From positions 62,001-126,000 of the forward strand of contig JAVBLD010000016.1 in the NCBI GenBank assembly GCA_031553705.1: a stretch of 64,000 bases of DNA. Direction: 5' to 3'. Under the pieces are notes generated by a model that saw nothing but the letters and a program-made list of their open reading frames with translations, did not search any database and was not told the DNA's origin. The translations under genes and the position numbers were made by a program. Origin of the DNA: JAVBLD01 sp031553705 (GTDB lineage Bacteria; Bacteroidota; Bacteroidia; Bacteroidales; Marinifilaceae). Below, one piece after another: positions 52,677-61,158 of the stretch. Each line of letters opens with the position of its first letter. Position 1 is the stretch's first letter.

Positions 52677-53738
52677 TTATACAAATTTTTGTGCTACTTC
52701 TATTAGTTTGTCACTATGATTATAAATGTCATCCAATGTTTCTATTTTATGTCGCATTTCTTTTTTGTTTTCTTCGATAAAAGCTAAGTATTTGTTTAAT
52801 AGAGAACTTAAATATACTCTGCAAACAAGTTTTCTATTGTTGCCGTCAATCAAGATTGTAAAATACGATTTTGTATCACGATATGTCACTCTTTCTGCAG
52901 AAATAATAGAACGCAAAATAGATTTTACAATAAAGAACGTTTCTATCTCTTCTGAAGTAGTCATAATATTATTCTCTTTTATTGATACGTTCTCTTCAAT
53001 AATCTCTTTACTGTCTTGTTCTTGGTCGTCTGTTTTTAGAGCTGTTTTAAGACGGTCAGAAATCATGTCGTTGATGTGATTAGAAATAGATCTGCGAACT
53101 AAAATGGTAAATTGCTCAAGTACTTTTGCAGTTATCTGACCATCATATACCTGTTTTGCTAGCATTTTAACCAATTCTGGACTGGGTGTTGTAAATTCTT
53201 TCCCTAAAATTGTCCTCAATTCTCCAGTATATTTTAGTTCGTTGGCTGAATTGAGAATATTCTCAAGGTCAAAATAGGCTTTGTGAAATTTTTTTAGCTC
53301 ATCCACTTGATTTACTTTCAGATCCAATAAATTAACTTCTAAAAATGGTTTTTCATCCATTTTATTAGTCGTTTCAAGATCGGTATAAAATCGATATATT
53401 ACTCCATTTGTCAGTATACCAAATTTAGCATTTGAAACAGTATAATAGCGTAGTAATTGATTGTCATGTAAATTTAAATCCTGCTTCCAGTGTTTACATT
53501 CAATTAGTATAACCGGCTTGCCATCTTTGAATATAGCATAGTCAATCTTTTCTCCTTTTTTAGCCGCAATATCACATGTGAATTCTGGAATCACCTCTGT
53601 AGGATCGAAAATGTCATATCCTAACGCTTGTAAAAACGGCATAATGAGAGCATTTTTTGTTGCTTCTTCAGTTTGTAAATTATCTTTTACTTTCTCAACT
53701 CTTTCAGAAATCTGCTTAATCTGATCTTTAAAATCCAT
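52677..53738 (-). CDS. Stand-alone HsdR-N/PD-(D/E)XK-type nuclease-like protein
   Basis: A 353-residue protein with the N-terminal domain of type I restriction subunits: conserved Glu 25 (QTEEATKNALIMPF), Asp 66 (KIDYAIFKDG) and E80-C-K82 (VILIECKHW), i.e. a complete PD-(D/E)XK site. The helicase motor of HsdR is absent; residues 190-353 are unrecognised and carry helical, Ile/Lys-rich sequence. Such solitary proteins are common in Bacteroidota defence regions and are usually annotated 'type I restriction enzyme HsdR N-terminal domain'. It lies next to a toxin-antitoxin pair with no methylase or specificity gene nearby, so restriction is not assured. Confidence 0.78.
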   Translation of the reverse strand: MDFKDQIKQISERVEKVKDNLQTEEATKNALIMPFLQALGYDIFDPTEVIPEFTCDIAAKKGEKIDYAIFKDGKPVILIECKHWKQDLNLHDNQLLRYYTVSNAKFGILTNGVIYRFYTDLETTNKMDEKPFLEVNLLDLKVNQVDELKKFHKAYFDLENILNSANELKYTGELRTILGKEFTTPSPELVKMLAKQVYDGQITAKVLEQFTILVRRSISNHINDMISDRLKTALKTDDQEQDSKEIIEENVSIKENNIMTTSEEIETFFIVKSILRSIISAERVTYRDTKSYFTILIDGNNRKLVCRVYLSSLLNKYLAFIEENKKEMRHKIETLDDIYNHSDKLIEVAQKFV

Positions 53739-54226
53739 AATATTTAAATTTAGCTTGTTAATAACTTGATGTTTAATTTGATTTTTTGTTTATTAATTGT
53801 AGATTTTGATTTATAGTCCACTTGATAAATGTCATGTGTTTCCCTTTTTACTCAATCACATTTGCTTAGTATGTTACAGCTCGATTATATTCAACATTGA
53901 AGTGCCCTATTTTTCAGTCTTTATTATTTCAAATATTTTTCTCTATTTTGCTTTTTTGCCAGAAATGACATAAAGACAGATCGTTTCGGTATATATTTAA
54001 GAAATGTCTGTAATCCTGTTGATTACTTTATAAAGTCAGTTAAAAATATATTTTACTCATAGTGCTTAGATTTAGATTAATATTTAGGTTTTTTAGCATT
54101 TTATTTTAATTGGCTATTAATTTGTATATCAGGCTTCCATACGTTCTGGTACAAAGATAAGCAAATATTTGAATTTATTAATATTATGAAGTTTTGCAAA
54201 ATAAGAGGTTGCTCAAAAATGAAACA
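53739..54226. other. AT-rich intergenic stretch upstream of the nuclease gene
   Basis: No gene is visible. CAAAGATA at 54152-54159 reads TATCTTTG on the minus strand, but it lies about 410 bp before the nuclease start and has no -33 partner. Nothing else recognisable. Confidence 0.4.
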
Positions 54227-54259
54227 AAGGGGCTGTCTAAACTTGTTATTCAGCCCCTT
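54227..54259 (-). terminator. Terminator behind tRNA-Ser
   Basis: AAGGGGCTG (54227-54235) pairs with CAGCCCCTT (54251-54259), a perfect 9-bp stem with a 15-nt loop, seven bases beyond the tRNA 3' end and followed on the minus strand by a T-rich stretch. Confidence 0.8.
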
Positions 54260-54265
54260 GATATC

Positions 54266-54356
54266 TGGCGGAAAGAAGGGGAGTCGAACCCCTGAATCCC
54301 TTTAGAGGATTACACGCTTTCCAGGCGTGCCAGTTCAACCACTCCTGCACCTTTCC
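54266..54356 (-). tRNA. tRNA-Ser (anticodon GGA)
   Basis: The minus strand folds as a class II tRNA with a long variable arm. Acceptor GGAAAGG pairs with TCTTTCC (one G-U), the anticodon arm is CACGC-CTGGAAA-GCGTG with anticodon GGA, and the T arm is AGGGG-TTCGACT-CCCCT. A 3' CCA is encoded (54268-54266). It reads UCC and UCU codons. Confidence 0.95.
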
Positions 54357-54569
54357 GTTGTGCGGTGCAAATGTAGTAATTATTTTCAATATTTAGCGGC
54401 TCTTCGATAAATAAGTCTATGAATTGATTCGGGCAGTTGCCGATTTTGTTTGTTGTGATCGGTTTAAGTTGTACTTCGGCTTATCCGGCAGGTTATCCAC
54501 TTCTTATAGCGAAAATATTGATACAAATATCTCATTTATAATTGTCTGATTTATTTTTTTGGAAGTGGT

Positions 54570-54775
54570 ATGACAATAGGTAAATGTCGTAAAGCATTGT
54601 TTGACCAGGTCCGGCAGTTGAAATTGACCGACGTCAAAACCTTTCAGGAAAAGTGGGTAAAAGTCGTAGCTATACTTATTGTATTTCAGAGGATGAAAAA
54701 GATCTTGATATTGAAAAATTTGCCGGTTATGGTCAGGTTCAGAGACTTATATCTAAGGAGATATTCGGAGATTGA
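54570..54775 (+). pseudogene. Frameshifted C-terminal relic, probably of an M16 (insulinase-like) peptidase
   Basis: The first frame (from ATG 54570) reads KLTDVKTFQEKWVK and then becomes nonsense; adding one A in the run at 54659-54662 restores SRSYTYCISEDEKDLDIEKF, then GYGQVQRLISKEIFGD and a TGA ending at 54775. The combined tail resembles the C-terminal end of Bacteroidota M16 metalloproteases as I remember it (FQ-x-W/YVK-x-RxYTYC, EKDLD, EIFG). Nothing upstream looks like the rest of such a gene, so this is a truncated remnant. Confidence 0.55.
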
Positions 54776-55027
54776 AATAGGAACAATAAAGACGGTGTAA
54801 GATACAGGATGAAAGGAGATTTGCTTTATAAGAAAAGAGGAATTTGAGAGTTCAAGGTTCCTTTTTTTATCATGGCCGTGAAATACTGGTGGTTCTTGTT
54901 TTTTTTAAATGCGGAAAATAATAACTTTGTCAATTGAAGCGCAGAGGGATTCTGGATTTTTTATATAGAGAGCAGAGAAACCGGATGAATTTTAAGCTCT
55001 AAATTAAAATTCATAACTTGATGTAGT

Positions 55028-55567
55028 ATGGATGATTTTCAGCATATAGGCTATAGTAAGGAGGTGATTGAATTTGTGGCTGTGGCGAAAGAATTTTGCG
55101 ATTTTGTCGAAGCCGCTCCGCAGATGCAATGCAAAGATGTTTTGCAACGTTTGCAAAAATTTCTGCCATTAATGTATCTGAAAGGATCATTGCTTCCTGT
55201 TTATCATTGTGACGAAGATGGTTTGACAGAAGACTTTGTTTTTGAAGAGGATTACAATCATTTATATGCCGGATTGCACCGTCTGCTCGGGGAGTATGAC
55301 GAATATCTGGAGGTTTTTGATGATGCCATGCAGTATAGCGAAACACCTGTTATAAATTCCATTTCGGAAAAGGTCTGTGATATATATCAGGATTTGAAGA
55401 ATTTTACAGAAGCTTTTCGCAGTGGGATGGTCGATGTCATAGAAGAAGCATTATGGGAGTTAAATAACAGCTTCGAGCTTTATTGGGGAAAAGCCTGTGT
55501 CGGGGCCCTTCGCGCCGTTCACCATGCGGTGTATCTGGCGGGAGATAAAGAAATGGAACGGTATTAA
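55028..55567 (+). CDS. DUF5063 family protein
   Basis: A 179-residue, mostly helical cytoplasmic protein with the features of DUF5063: VIEFVAVAKEFCDFVE near the N-terminus, RLQKFLPLMYLKGSLLP, VFEEDYNHLYAGLHRLLGEYDEYLEV in segments at about 71-96, and a C-terminal WGKACVGALRAVHHAVYLAG. Function is unknown. It precedes an RNase D-like exonuclease gene by 10 bp, an arrangement I recall as recurrent in Bacteroidales, which hints at a nucleic-acid role. Confidence 0.85.
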   Translation: MDDFQHIGYSKEVIEFVAVAKEFCDFVEAAPQMQCKDVLQRLQKFLPLMYLKGSLLPVYHCDEDGLTEDFVFEEDYNHLYAGLHRLLGEYDEYLEVFDDAMQYSETPVINSISEKVCDIYQDLKNFTEAFRSGMVDVIEEALWELNNSFELYWGKACVGALRAVHHAVYLAGDKEMERY

Positions 55568-55577
55568 TGGTTTGATT

Positions 55578-56195
55578 ATGTGTATAGGCTATAAGAGAAC
55601 GATCAGTAGGGAAGAGATAGACCAATTGCCTGTTTTTGTATATAACGGAGAGGCTGTTGTGGTAGATTGCACTTCGGATATCAAAAATGCGGTTGATTTT
55701 TTATCAAAACATAACACAATCGGATTTGACACAGAAACAAAACCTGCCTTTAAGAAAGGAGAATTTCATCATGTCAGCTTACTACAATTAAGTGTAAAAG
55801 AAAGGGTCTACCTGTTCCGATTAAACAAGTGCGGCCTGTCTAAAGATATATGTTGTCTCTTGGCTAATCCGCAAATTATAAAAGTCGGGGTAGGAATTAA
55901 AGATGATTTGAAGGCTTTGAGAAGGCTGAGGGATTTTAGGCCTGCTTCTTTTATTGATCTTCAAGCCTATGTCGGTGATGCCGGAATAAATGAAAAGTCT
56001 TTCTCAAAATTGATGGCCATTGTATTCGGCGTAAAGATTTTTAAACGGCAGCGTACTTCAAATTGGGAGGCGTCGGTATTGACCGAGCCACAAGTCAGGT
56101 ATGCCGCGACCGATGCATGGGGGGCTTTGCAGATATTTGAAAAACTTCGGCAACAGGGCGTAATAAACACATGGCCCGAGGATAAAGGTGCTTAG
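55578..56195 (+). CDS. 3'-5' exonuclease, DEDDy type (RNase D-like)
   Basis: A 205-residue single-domain exonuclease. Exo I is GFDTETKP, Exo II VGVGIKDDLKALRRL, Exo III YAATDAWGALQIF with the Tyr of the DEDDy class. There is no HRDC domain, unlike full-length RNase D. I chose ATG 55578 (MCIGYKRTISREEID) because the longer frame from 55497 runs through the upstream gene. It converges with the kinase gene, overlapping by 4 bp. Confidence 0.9.
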   Translation: MCIGYKRTISREEIDQLPVFVYNGEAVVVDCTSDIKNAVDFLSKHNTIGFDTETKPAFKKGEFHHVSLLQLSVKERVYLFRLNKCGLSKDICCLLANPQIIKVGVGIKDDLKALRRLRDFRPASFIDLQAYVGDAGINEKSFSKLMAIVFGVKIFKRQRTSNWEASVLTEPQVRYAATDAWGALQIFEKLRQQGVINTWPEDKGA

Positions 56196-57322
56196 CGATG
56201 GATGCTCGCTGCTTTCGGCACGGAGAAATAGAATGTACTTCCATTTTTTTCTTCCGAAGTGAACCATAGTTTGCCTTTATTTTGTTTGATGAAATCTTTG
56301 CAGAGAAGTAGTCCTAATCCGTTTCCGCTTTCATTTTGAGTACCCTTTAAACTGATGTGTTCACTCTTCTTGAGCAGTTTTTCCTGATACTCTTTTTTTA
56401 TTCCGCGCCCGTTGTCTTTTACTGAAATAACAATATTGTTCGGATCCTCGGAGAGACTGATCTCTATTTTGCCACCGGAAAAAGTAAATTTAATTGCATT
56501 GGAGATCAGGTTGCGTAATACGGTTTTAATCATGTCTTCATCAGCACAAACAAAAATGTTGCCTTTGACATAGTTACACAATATAATCTTTTTGATATCA
56601 GCAACTGTGGTAAAAAGGGATATTACTTGTCTGGTTGCAACGGAGATATTGAATACTTTGGTGTTAATCTGGTTTATTCCTCCTTGCTTGTTACTCCATT
56701 TCAGTAAATTTTCCAGTAGATTAAATGTTTCTTCTGTGGTTGTACTGATCATTTCGAACAATTTTCTGATTTCAGGGTCACGAAGTTGATCTTTTTTATT
56801 TTCTATGGCAGCATTAATCATTTTTATTGTGCCGATTGGCGATCGTAAATCATGAGCGATAATAGAATAGAGTTTATCTCTTGATTCCATAGTTTGTTTT
56901 AATTTTTTCTGTTGTTTTCTTATGGTTTTCAATGCTTCTGACAATAGAAGCTGATGCTTGATTCGGATAAGCAACTCTTTTTGACGAAAGGGTTTGGTGA
57001 TAAAATCTATATTGTAATAGTGTAAGTATTCCGGGACAGGAGCTTGATTATCGATAGAGGTTAAGAATAGTATCGGTACATTAGGAATGACCTTATATTT
57101 TTTTAGTTTTAATATAACGGAAAAATCCTTTTGGGTCAGCTCGTCCGTATCCAAAAGGATCATATCCGGGGCTTTCCTCATGGTTTGCCGGATAGCATCT
57201 TGCTCGTCTGATGCAATGGTAAGCATGATAGATTCATTTTTAATCATTTCATCAATTCTCTTCACTTCTCTGGAAGAGGATATAATGACTAATAATATGT
57301 ATCTATTACGGTTTATTGCCAT
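56192..57322 (-). CDS. Receiver-histidine kinase fusion with a degenerate receiver
   Basis: A 376-residue cytoplasmic protein: receiver-like domain (1-120), coiled coil (about 128-150), HisKA with His 157 (IIAHDLRSPIG), and HATPase_c with the N box LRNLISNAIKFT, VKDNGRGI and SGNGLGLLLC. The receiver keeps the phospho-acceptor position Asp 58 (ILLDTD) and Lys 110 but has LVIIS in place of the acidic pair that binds magnesium, so normal phosphotransfer is doubtful. No transmembrane or sensor domain is present; the GAF protein encoded just upstream, overlapping by 17 bp, is the likely sensor partner. Confidence 0.85.
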   Translation of the reverse strand: MAINRNRYILLVIISSSREVKRIDEMIKNESIMLTIASDEQDAIRQTMRKAPDMILLDTDELTQKDFSVILKLKKYKVIPNVPILFLTSIDNQAPVPEYLHYYNIDFITKPFRQKELLIRIKHQLLLSEALKTIRKQQKKLKQTMESRDKLYSIIAHDLRSPIGTIKMINAAIENKKDQLRDPEIRKLFEMISTTTEETFNLLENLLKWSNKQGGINQINTKVFNISVATRQVISLFTTVADIKKIILCNYVKGNIFVCADEDMIKTVLRNLISNAIKFTFSGGKIEISLSEDPNNIVISVKDNGRGIKKEYQEKLLKKSEHISLKGTQNESGNGLGLLLCKDFIKQNKGKLWFTSEEKNGSTFYFSVPKAASIHR

Positions 57323-58130
57323 GTTCGTCCTGTTTGATCAAAAATTTTTGACAGAGTTTGTTGAATGTATTGATATGCTGATCCATCATATCAATGCCGG
57401 GTATGCTTTCTTTGAGTGTCGATATCGGTAAACTTTCTTTTATCTGATACCAGGTGTCTGACAATTGAGCGTTAATCGACATCATTTCATGCGTCAGATG
57501 AGTAAATCCTTTTTTTTGTTTTTGAGTTGTGGAGAGATGTCGTAGTAGATTTGAGATTTTCCGGTTTTTATCTAACAGTGTTGCTATAATGGAAGCTAAG
57601 GCTGTCAGGCGTCGGATCTCTTCATCATTCCATGTATGGCCGGTATAACAGTCGGAAAAGACTATAAATGACAGTTGTCCGGTTGATTCGAAAAGAGGAA
57701 GCAGGATTGCACTTTTGGTTTGTAGGAAATTTTTGACTTTAGGGTTTATCTGACTGTCTGATTCATTGATAATAATATAATTATGGGTATATAGCTGTTG
57801 CTCCATTTTTTCATCGAATGGATATTTGAATCGTTTTATGCAGTACTTGATGGAAGGTGTTTGTAAATTACACCATTCATACGGTATCGTGAGGGTCATA
57901 TCAGGATGTATCTCCAAGATATATACCCTGTCGTACGGAATGTGTGTCCCGATTAGTTTTAGGGCGGAATTCATGCTTTTTTGAGAGTTGTGATCGGAAG
58001 CCAGTGTGAGATTTAGTCGGGTCAGGAAATCAATATCCGATGCAACGCTCTTATTATGAGTGATATCTATTTGGGTTTTGTTCAGCATAGTTTGGATATT
58101 AAGATGTGGATGCTTTTGTATTTCAAACAC
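57306..58130 (-). CDS. GAF-domain sensory protein upstream of the kinase
   Basis: A 274-residue cytoplasmic protein. A GAF-like domain fills about 35-190 (DFLTRLNLTLASDHN, IGTHIPYDRVYILEI, LLPLFESTGQLSFIVFSD, WNDEEIRRLTALASIIATLLDK) and a helical tail follows. A second Met at residue 15 (58088) is a possible start. It has neither kinase nor output domain. The 17-bp overlap with the kinase gene suggests stoichiometric production and a two-protein sensor. Confidence 0.75.
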   Translation of the reverse strand: MFEIQKHPHLNIQTMLNKTQIDITHNKSVASDIDFLTRLNLTLASDHNSQKSMNSALKLIGTHIPYDRVYILEIHPDMTLTIPYEWCNLQTPSIKYCIKRFKYPFDEKMEQQLYTHNYIIINESDSQINPKVKNFLQTKSAILLPLFESTGQLSFIVFSDCYTGHTWNDEEIRRLTALASIIATLLDKNRKISNLLRHLSTTQKQKKGFTHLTHEMMSINAQLSDTWYQIKESLPISTLKESIPGIDMMDQHINTFNKLCQKFLIKQDEHGNKP

Positions 58131-58295
58131 AAGGTGTTATACATAAAAACAGGATATTGAGTTGCATTTGAGTGTGCTTTTAACGTTTTGAAAAGCCGGA
58201 TCAATAGGAGGGAGCTGTTGTTTTCAAAAAAAATCATTGGTTACCAAATATTTAAATACTATTAATCTCAACTGAAATAAAAATGAAAGAAAATG

Positions 58296-58326
58296 TTTGG
58301 TAGGAAAGAGGATTTTTGTACTTTTG
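58296..58326 (+). promoter_or_regulatory. Consensus promoter of the SRP RNA/tRNA-Thr unit
   Basis: TTTG at 58296-58299 and TACTTTTG at 58319-58326, exactly 19 bp apart, match TTTG/TAnnTTTG; the SRP RNA starts a few bases downstream. Confidence 0.88.
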
Positions 58327-58329
58327 TGC

Positions 58330-58430
58330 CCGGGTAAGTCCTATGCGACCAGCTCCTACTGAACTCCCCCAGGGTCGGAAGGCAGCAAGGGTAGGTGGTT
58401 GTAGCGGTGCGACATAGTCAGCTTACCCAT
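58330..58430 (+). ncRNA. ffs: Bacterial small signal recognition particle RNA (4.5S)
   Basis: GGGTAAG (58332-58338) pairs with CTTACCC (58422-58428) to close a long hairpin. The apical part carries the universally conserved CCAGGGTCGGAAGGCAGCAA-type loop (58370-58389), with the GGAA tetraloop and the internal loop bound by Ffh. It directs membrane proteins to the translocon. Exact ends are estimated from pairing and the promoter. Confidence 0.95.
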
Positions 58431-58434
58431 TTAT

Positions 58435-58508
58435 GCCTCTTTAGCTCAGTTGGCCAGAGCACGTGATTTGTAATCTCGGGGTCGTTGGTTCGAATCCGAC
58501 AAGAGGCT
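58435..58508 (+). tRNA. tRNA-Thr (anticodon TGT)
   Basis: A 74-nt cloverleaf: acceptor GCCTCTT with AAGAGGC, D arm AGCTCAGTTGGCCAGAGC, anticodon loop TTTGTAA (TGT), T arm with GGTTCGAATCC. No CCA is encoded. It lies seven bases after the SRP RNA and should be cut from the same transcript. Confidence 0.95.
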
Positions 58509-58537
58509 CAAAATAAAGGTTTTATTTATAAATTAAT

Positions 58538-58609
<72 letters not shown>

Positions 58610-58610
58610 C

Positions 58611-58649
58611 AACCCAAAAGTCTGAAATATGGATTTTCGGGTTTTTTTT
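58611..58649 (+). terminator. Terminator of the SRP RNA/tRNA unit
   Basis: AACCCAAAA (58611-58619) pairs with TTTTCGGGTT (58634-58643, one bulged C), followed by a run of eight T, immediately after the second tRNA-Thr. Confidence 0.85.
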
Positions 58650-58678
58650 CATGAATACCAATTCCAAATATTTATTCT

Positions 58679-59401
58679 ATGTGTAGGCCTAAGATTGGAA
58701 TTTCGACAACGATATTGACGGAAAAAGATCCTGAACTTATTCATGTAGAGCGGGTCTATGTCAATAGAGAGTATGTTTCGGCCGTTGAGCGGACAGGTGG
58801 CCTGCCTGTCATACTACCTGTGACAACGGATGAACAAAGTATCGCAAGTTATGTGTCGCTTTGTGACGGTTTTTTATTTAGCGGTGGTGCTGATATTAAT
58901 CCGCTTTATTATAGCTGTCCTCCCCACCCAAAGTTGGGGCGTGTTCATTCCGATGTGGACCGGTTTCAGATTGATTTGATGAAGTATGTGTTGGATTCCG
59001 GAAAGCCGGTTCTGAGTATTTGCCGGGGGATGCAATTGCTGAATGTCGTTTGCGGAGGAGATCTGTACCAGGATATGGAGGAGGTTGACCGGAAGGTGTT
59101 TCAACACGAACAGCATGCCCCTAAGTACGATGCGATTCATAAAGTTTGTTTTACCGAACGTACTGCTTTACATGGTATGTTCGGCGATTCGATATATACA
59201 AATAGTTATCACCACCAGGCTGTTCGAAAAGTGGGAAAAAGATTGGTTATGACAGGCTGTTCCGAAGATGGTATTATTGAGGCCATAGAATTGGAGGGAC
59301 ATCCGTTTTGTATCGGAGTACAATGGCATCCCGAAATGATGTATACTCATTCGGATGATATGCGGGTACTGTTTATCAAACTGATAGAGTCTTGCAGATA
59401 A
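58679..59401 (+). CDS. Gamma-glutamyl-gamma-aminobutyrate hydrolase family protein (peptidase C26)
   Basis: A 240-residue class I glutamine-amidotransferase-like hydrolase. The nucleophile elbow SICRGMQLLN carries Cys 115; His 217 and Glu 219 (VQWHPEM) complete the triad. FLFSGGADINPLYY and YTNSYHHQAV are typical of the PuuD-like branch, which cleaves gamma-glutamyl amide bonds, for example in putrescine breakdown; relatives act on other gamma-glutamyl compounds. No other putrescine genes are nearby, so the substrate is open. Confidence 0.9.
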   Translation: MCRPKIGISTTILTEKDPELIHVERVYVNREYVSAVERTGGLPVILPVTTDEQSIASYVSLCDGFLFSGGADINPLYYSCPPHPKLGRVHSDVDRFQIDLMKYVLDSGKPVLSICRGMQLLNVVCGGDLYQDMEEVDRKVFQHEQHAPKYDAIHKVCFTERTALHGMFGDSIYTNSYHHQAVRKVGKRLVMTGCSEDGIIEAIELEGHPFCIGVQWHPEMMYTHSDDMRVLFIKLIESCR

Positions 59402-59574
59402 GATTGGAATTGCCGGGGGGAAGAATCGATACGGTTATTATAATATGATTCTGCTTCTATATAAGCATATAGTATTAAAATAGTAACCATGCCTGCCATT
59501 TCAATCCAATCCGTATATCTCTTTTTAGGAATCTGCGTCCATTTTCTTTTCAGGTACAAAGCAAACGTTTTCAT
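59347..59574 (-). CDS. Possible small membrane protein (75 residues)
   Basis: A basic N-terminus (KTFALYLKRKWTQIPKKRY) precedes one hydrophobic helix (about 27-42, MAGMVTILILYAYIEA) and a polar tail. A purine-rich AAGAAGAAAG lies directly upstream of the ATG. It overlaps the end of the hydrolase gene by 55 bp on the opposite strand. No family is recognised, so this is a candidate only. Confidence 0.35.
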   Translation of the reverse strand: MKTFALYLKRKWTQIPKKRYTDWIEMAGMVTILILYAYIEAESYYNNRIDSSPRQFQSYLQDSISLINSTRISSE

Positions 59575-59817
59575 CTTTCTTCTTCTTTGGTTGTATATAT
59601 ACGATTGTTGGAAAAAGTTGTTTTAAGAGTACCGTTTTCTTCGTACCCGAACCCAAAAAGAGAAAAATACGGATTAAAAAAAATGCAGATTACAGATGGC
59701 TTTTTGGTAGGAATATCCTAATTTTGTTCCGTTGCAGAATATAGATCTGTTGGTGGATGTGTAGTTCAGTAAATCAGAGGTATATAGCAGAAATACTAAT
59801 TATAAAATAATATATTT

Positions 59818-60474
59818 ATGAAGTTTTTTATTGATACGGCTAATCTGGAGCAGATCCGGGAAGCAAATGAGTTGGGTGTGTTGGATGGTGTGACGACGAA
59901 TCCGTCGTTGATGGCAAAAGAAGGAATTAAGGGAGAAGAGAATTGCAACAAGCACTATGTGGAAATTTGTAATATTGTCAAAGGAGATGTGAGTGCGGAA
60001 GTGATTTCGACTGTTTATGAGGAAATGATAAAGGAGGGGGAAAAGCTGGCGGCCTTACATCCCAATATCGTTGTGAAAGTGCCTTGTATTGCAGATGGAA
60101 TCAAGGCTATTAAGTATTTTGCCGGTAAAGGTATCCGAACCAATTGCACATTGGTATTTTCTACCGGACAGGCATTGTTGGCTGCTAAAGCCGGTGCTAC
60201 GTATGTTTCGCCGTTTGTTGGTCGTTTGGATGACATATCCAGTGACGGGATCGAATTAGTGGAAAAAATCGTGGATATGTATTGTTATTATGAATTCGCG
60301 ACTCAGGTTTTGGCTGCGTCTATCCGGAGTACACAGCATATTATACAGTGTGTGGAAGTCGGTGCAGATGTGGCTACCTGTCCGCTTGGCGCTATCAAGG
60401 GTTTATTAAAACATCCGTTGACAGACAGCGGCTTGGAAACCTTTTTAGCCGATCATAAAAAGGTCAATTCTTAA
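59818..60474 (+). CDS. Transaldolase / fructose-6-phosphate aldolase-like (TalC/FSA subfamily)
   Basis: A 218-residue TIM barrel of the short transaldolase type: MKFFIDTANLEQIREANELG, DGVTTNPSLMAKEG, the Schiff-base Lys 87 in VVKVPCIADGIKA, TLVFSTGQALLAAKAGATYVS in segments and the RLDDISSDG loop. The short subfamily includes both transaldolases of the pentose phosphate pathway and fructose-6-phosphate aldolases; sequence alone does not separate them here. A -7-like TAATTTTG at 59719-59726 lies about 90 bp upstream without a proper -33 element. Confidence 0.92.
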   Translation: MKFFIDTANLEQIREANELGVLDGVTTNPSLMAKEGIKGEENCNKHYVEICNIVKGDVSAEVISTVYEEMIKEGEKLAALHPNIVVKVPCIADGIKAIKYFAGKGIRTNCTLVFSTGQALLAAKAGATYVSPFVGRLDDISSDGIELVEKIVDMYCYYEFATQVLAASIRSTQHIIQCVEVGADVATCPLGAIKGLLKHPLTDSGLETFLADHKKVNS

Positions 60475-60483
60475 TTTGATCCG

Positions 60484-61089
60484 ATGTATATCAAATTATT
60501 TGAGGAAAACCTGAATCAAAAGGATCTTTTCAAAGTAGTCCGGGTTTTGCAGGAAGGTGGTGTTATTATATACCCGACCGACGCTGTTTACGCCATTGGT
60601 TGTGGGATTAACTACGTCAAAGGGGTACAACGTGTGGCTTCGCTGAAAAAAATAAAGCCTGAAAAAGCTCATTTTTCAATCATTTGTCATGATTTAGGTA
60701 GTGTTGCTACCTATGCAAAAGTGAGTGACGAGGTATTTAAGCTGATGAAGAAGTGCTTGCCCGGACCTTTTACATTTATTTTGCCGGCAACCACGAAGCT
60801 ACCGAATGCATTGATGAACCGCCGTAAAACAATCGGTATCCGGATGCCGGCAAATGCGATAGTAAAAGCTATTGTGGAAGAATTAGGAACCCCTTTATTG
60901 ACCACTTCCGTACATGGGGATGACGAAGTGGAATATATTACGGATCCGGAATTGATTTATGAAAGATACCGGAATCAAGTGGACCTCGTTGTTGACGGCG
61001 GATATGGGCAGGATGTAGCATCGACGGTTGTAGACTGTACCGGCGACGAGATCGAAATTATCCGGCAAGGAATAGGGATGATCGAATAA
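60484..61089 (+). CDS. Sua5/YciO/YrdC family protein (YciO-like; threonylcarbamoyl-AMP synthase fold)
   Basis: A 201-residue YrdC-fold protein: GGVIIYPTDAVYAIGCGI at the nucleotide pocket, KKIKPEKAHFSIICHDL for the KxR...SxN region, CLPGPFTFILPAT and GIRMPANAIVKAI. The start MYIKLFEENLNQ and the total length resemble YciO rather than TsaC, so its contribution to the t6A tRNA modification is uncertain. It follows the transaldolase by 9 bp and probably shares its message. Confidence 0.88.
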   Translation: MYIKLFEENLNQKDLFKVVRVLQEGGVIIYPTDAVYAIGCGINYVKGVQRVASLKKIKPEKAHFSIICHDLGSVATYAKVSDEVFKLMKKCLPGPFTFILPATTKLPNALMNRRKTIGIRMPANAIVKAIVEELGTPLLTTSVHGDDEVEYITDPELIYERYRNQVDLVVDGGYGQDVASTVVDCTGDEIEIIRQGIGMIE

Positions 61090-61158
61090 CATCGGTCCGG
61101 AATAAGCAATGTTTGATATCTTTAGCTGTATATAACGGGCCGTCGTTATATCAGGAAT

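Noticed and set aside
54570..54800. 76-codon frame as an intact small gene
   Set aside because: Its second half is the wrong frame; the coherent coding sequence continues one base off after an A run, so it is a broken relic.
55497..55577. Upstream start of the DEDDy exonuclease frame
   Set aside because: It lies within the DUF5063 gene; ATG 55578 gives a normal N-terminus.
59719..59726. TAATTTTG upstream of the transaldolase as a full promoter
   Set aside because: The only TTTG nearby is 12 bp upstream, not 19, so a promoter claim is not supported.
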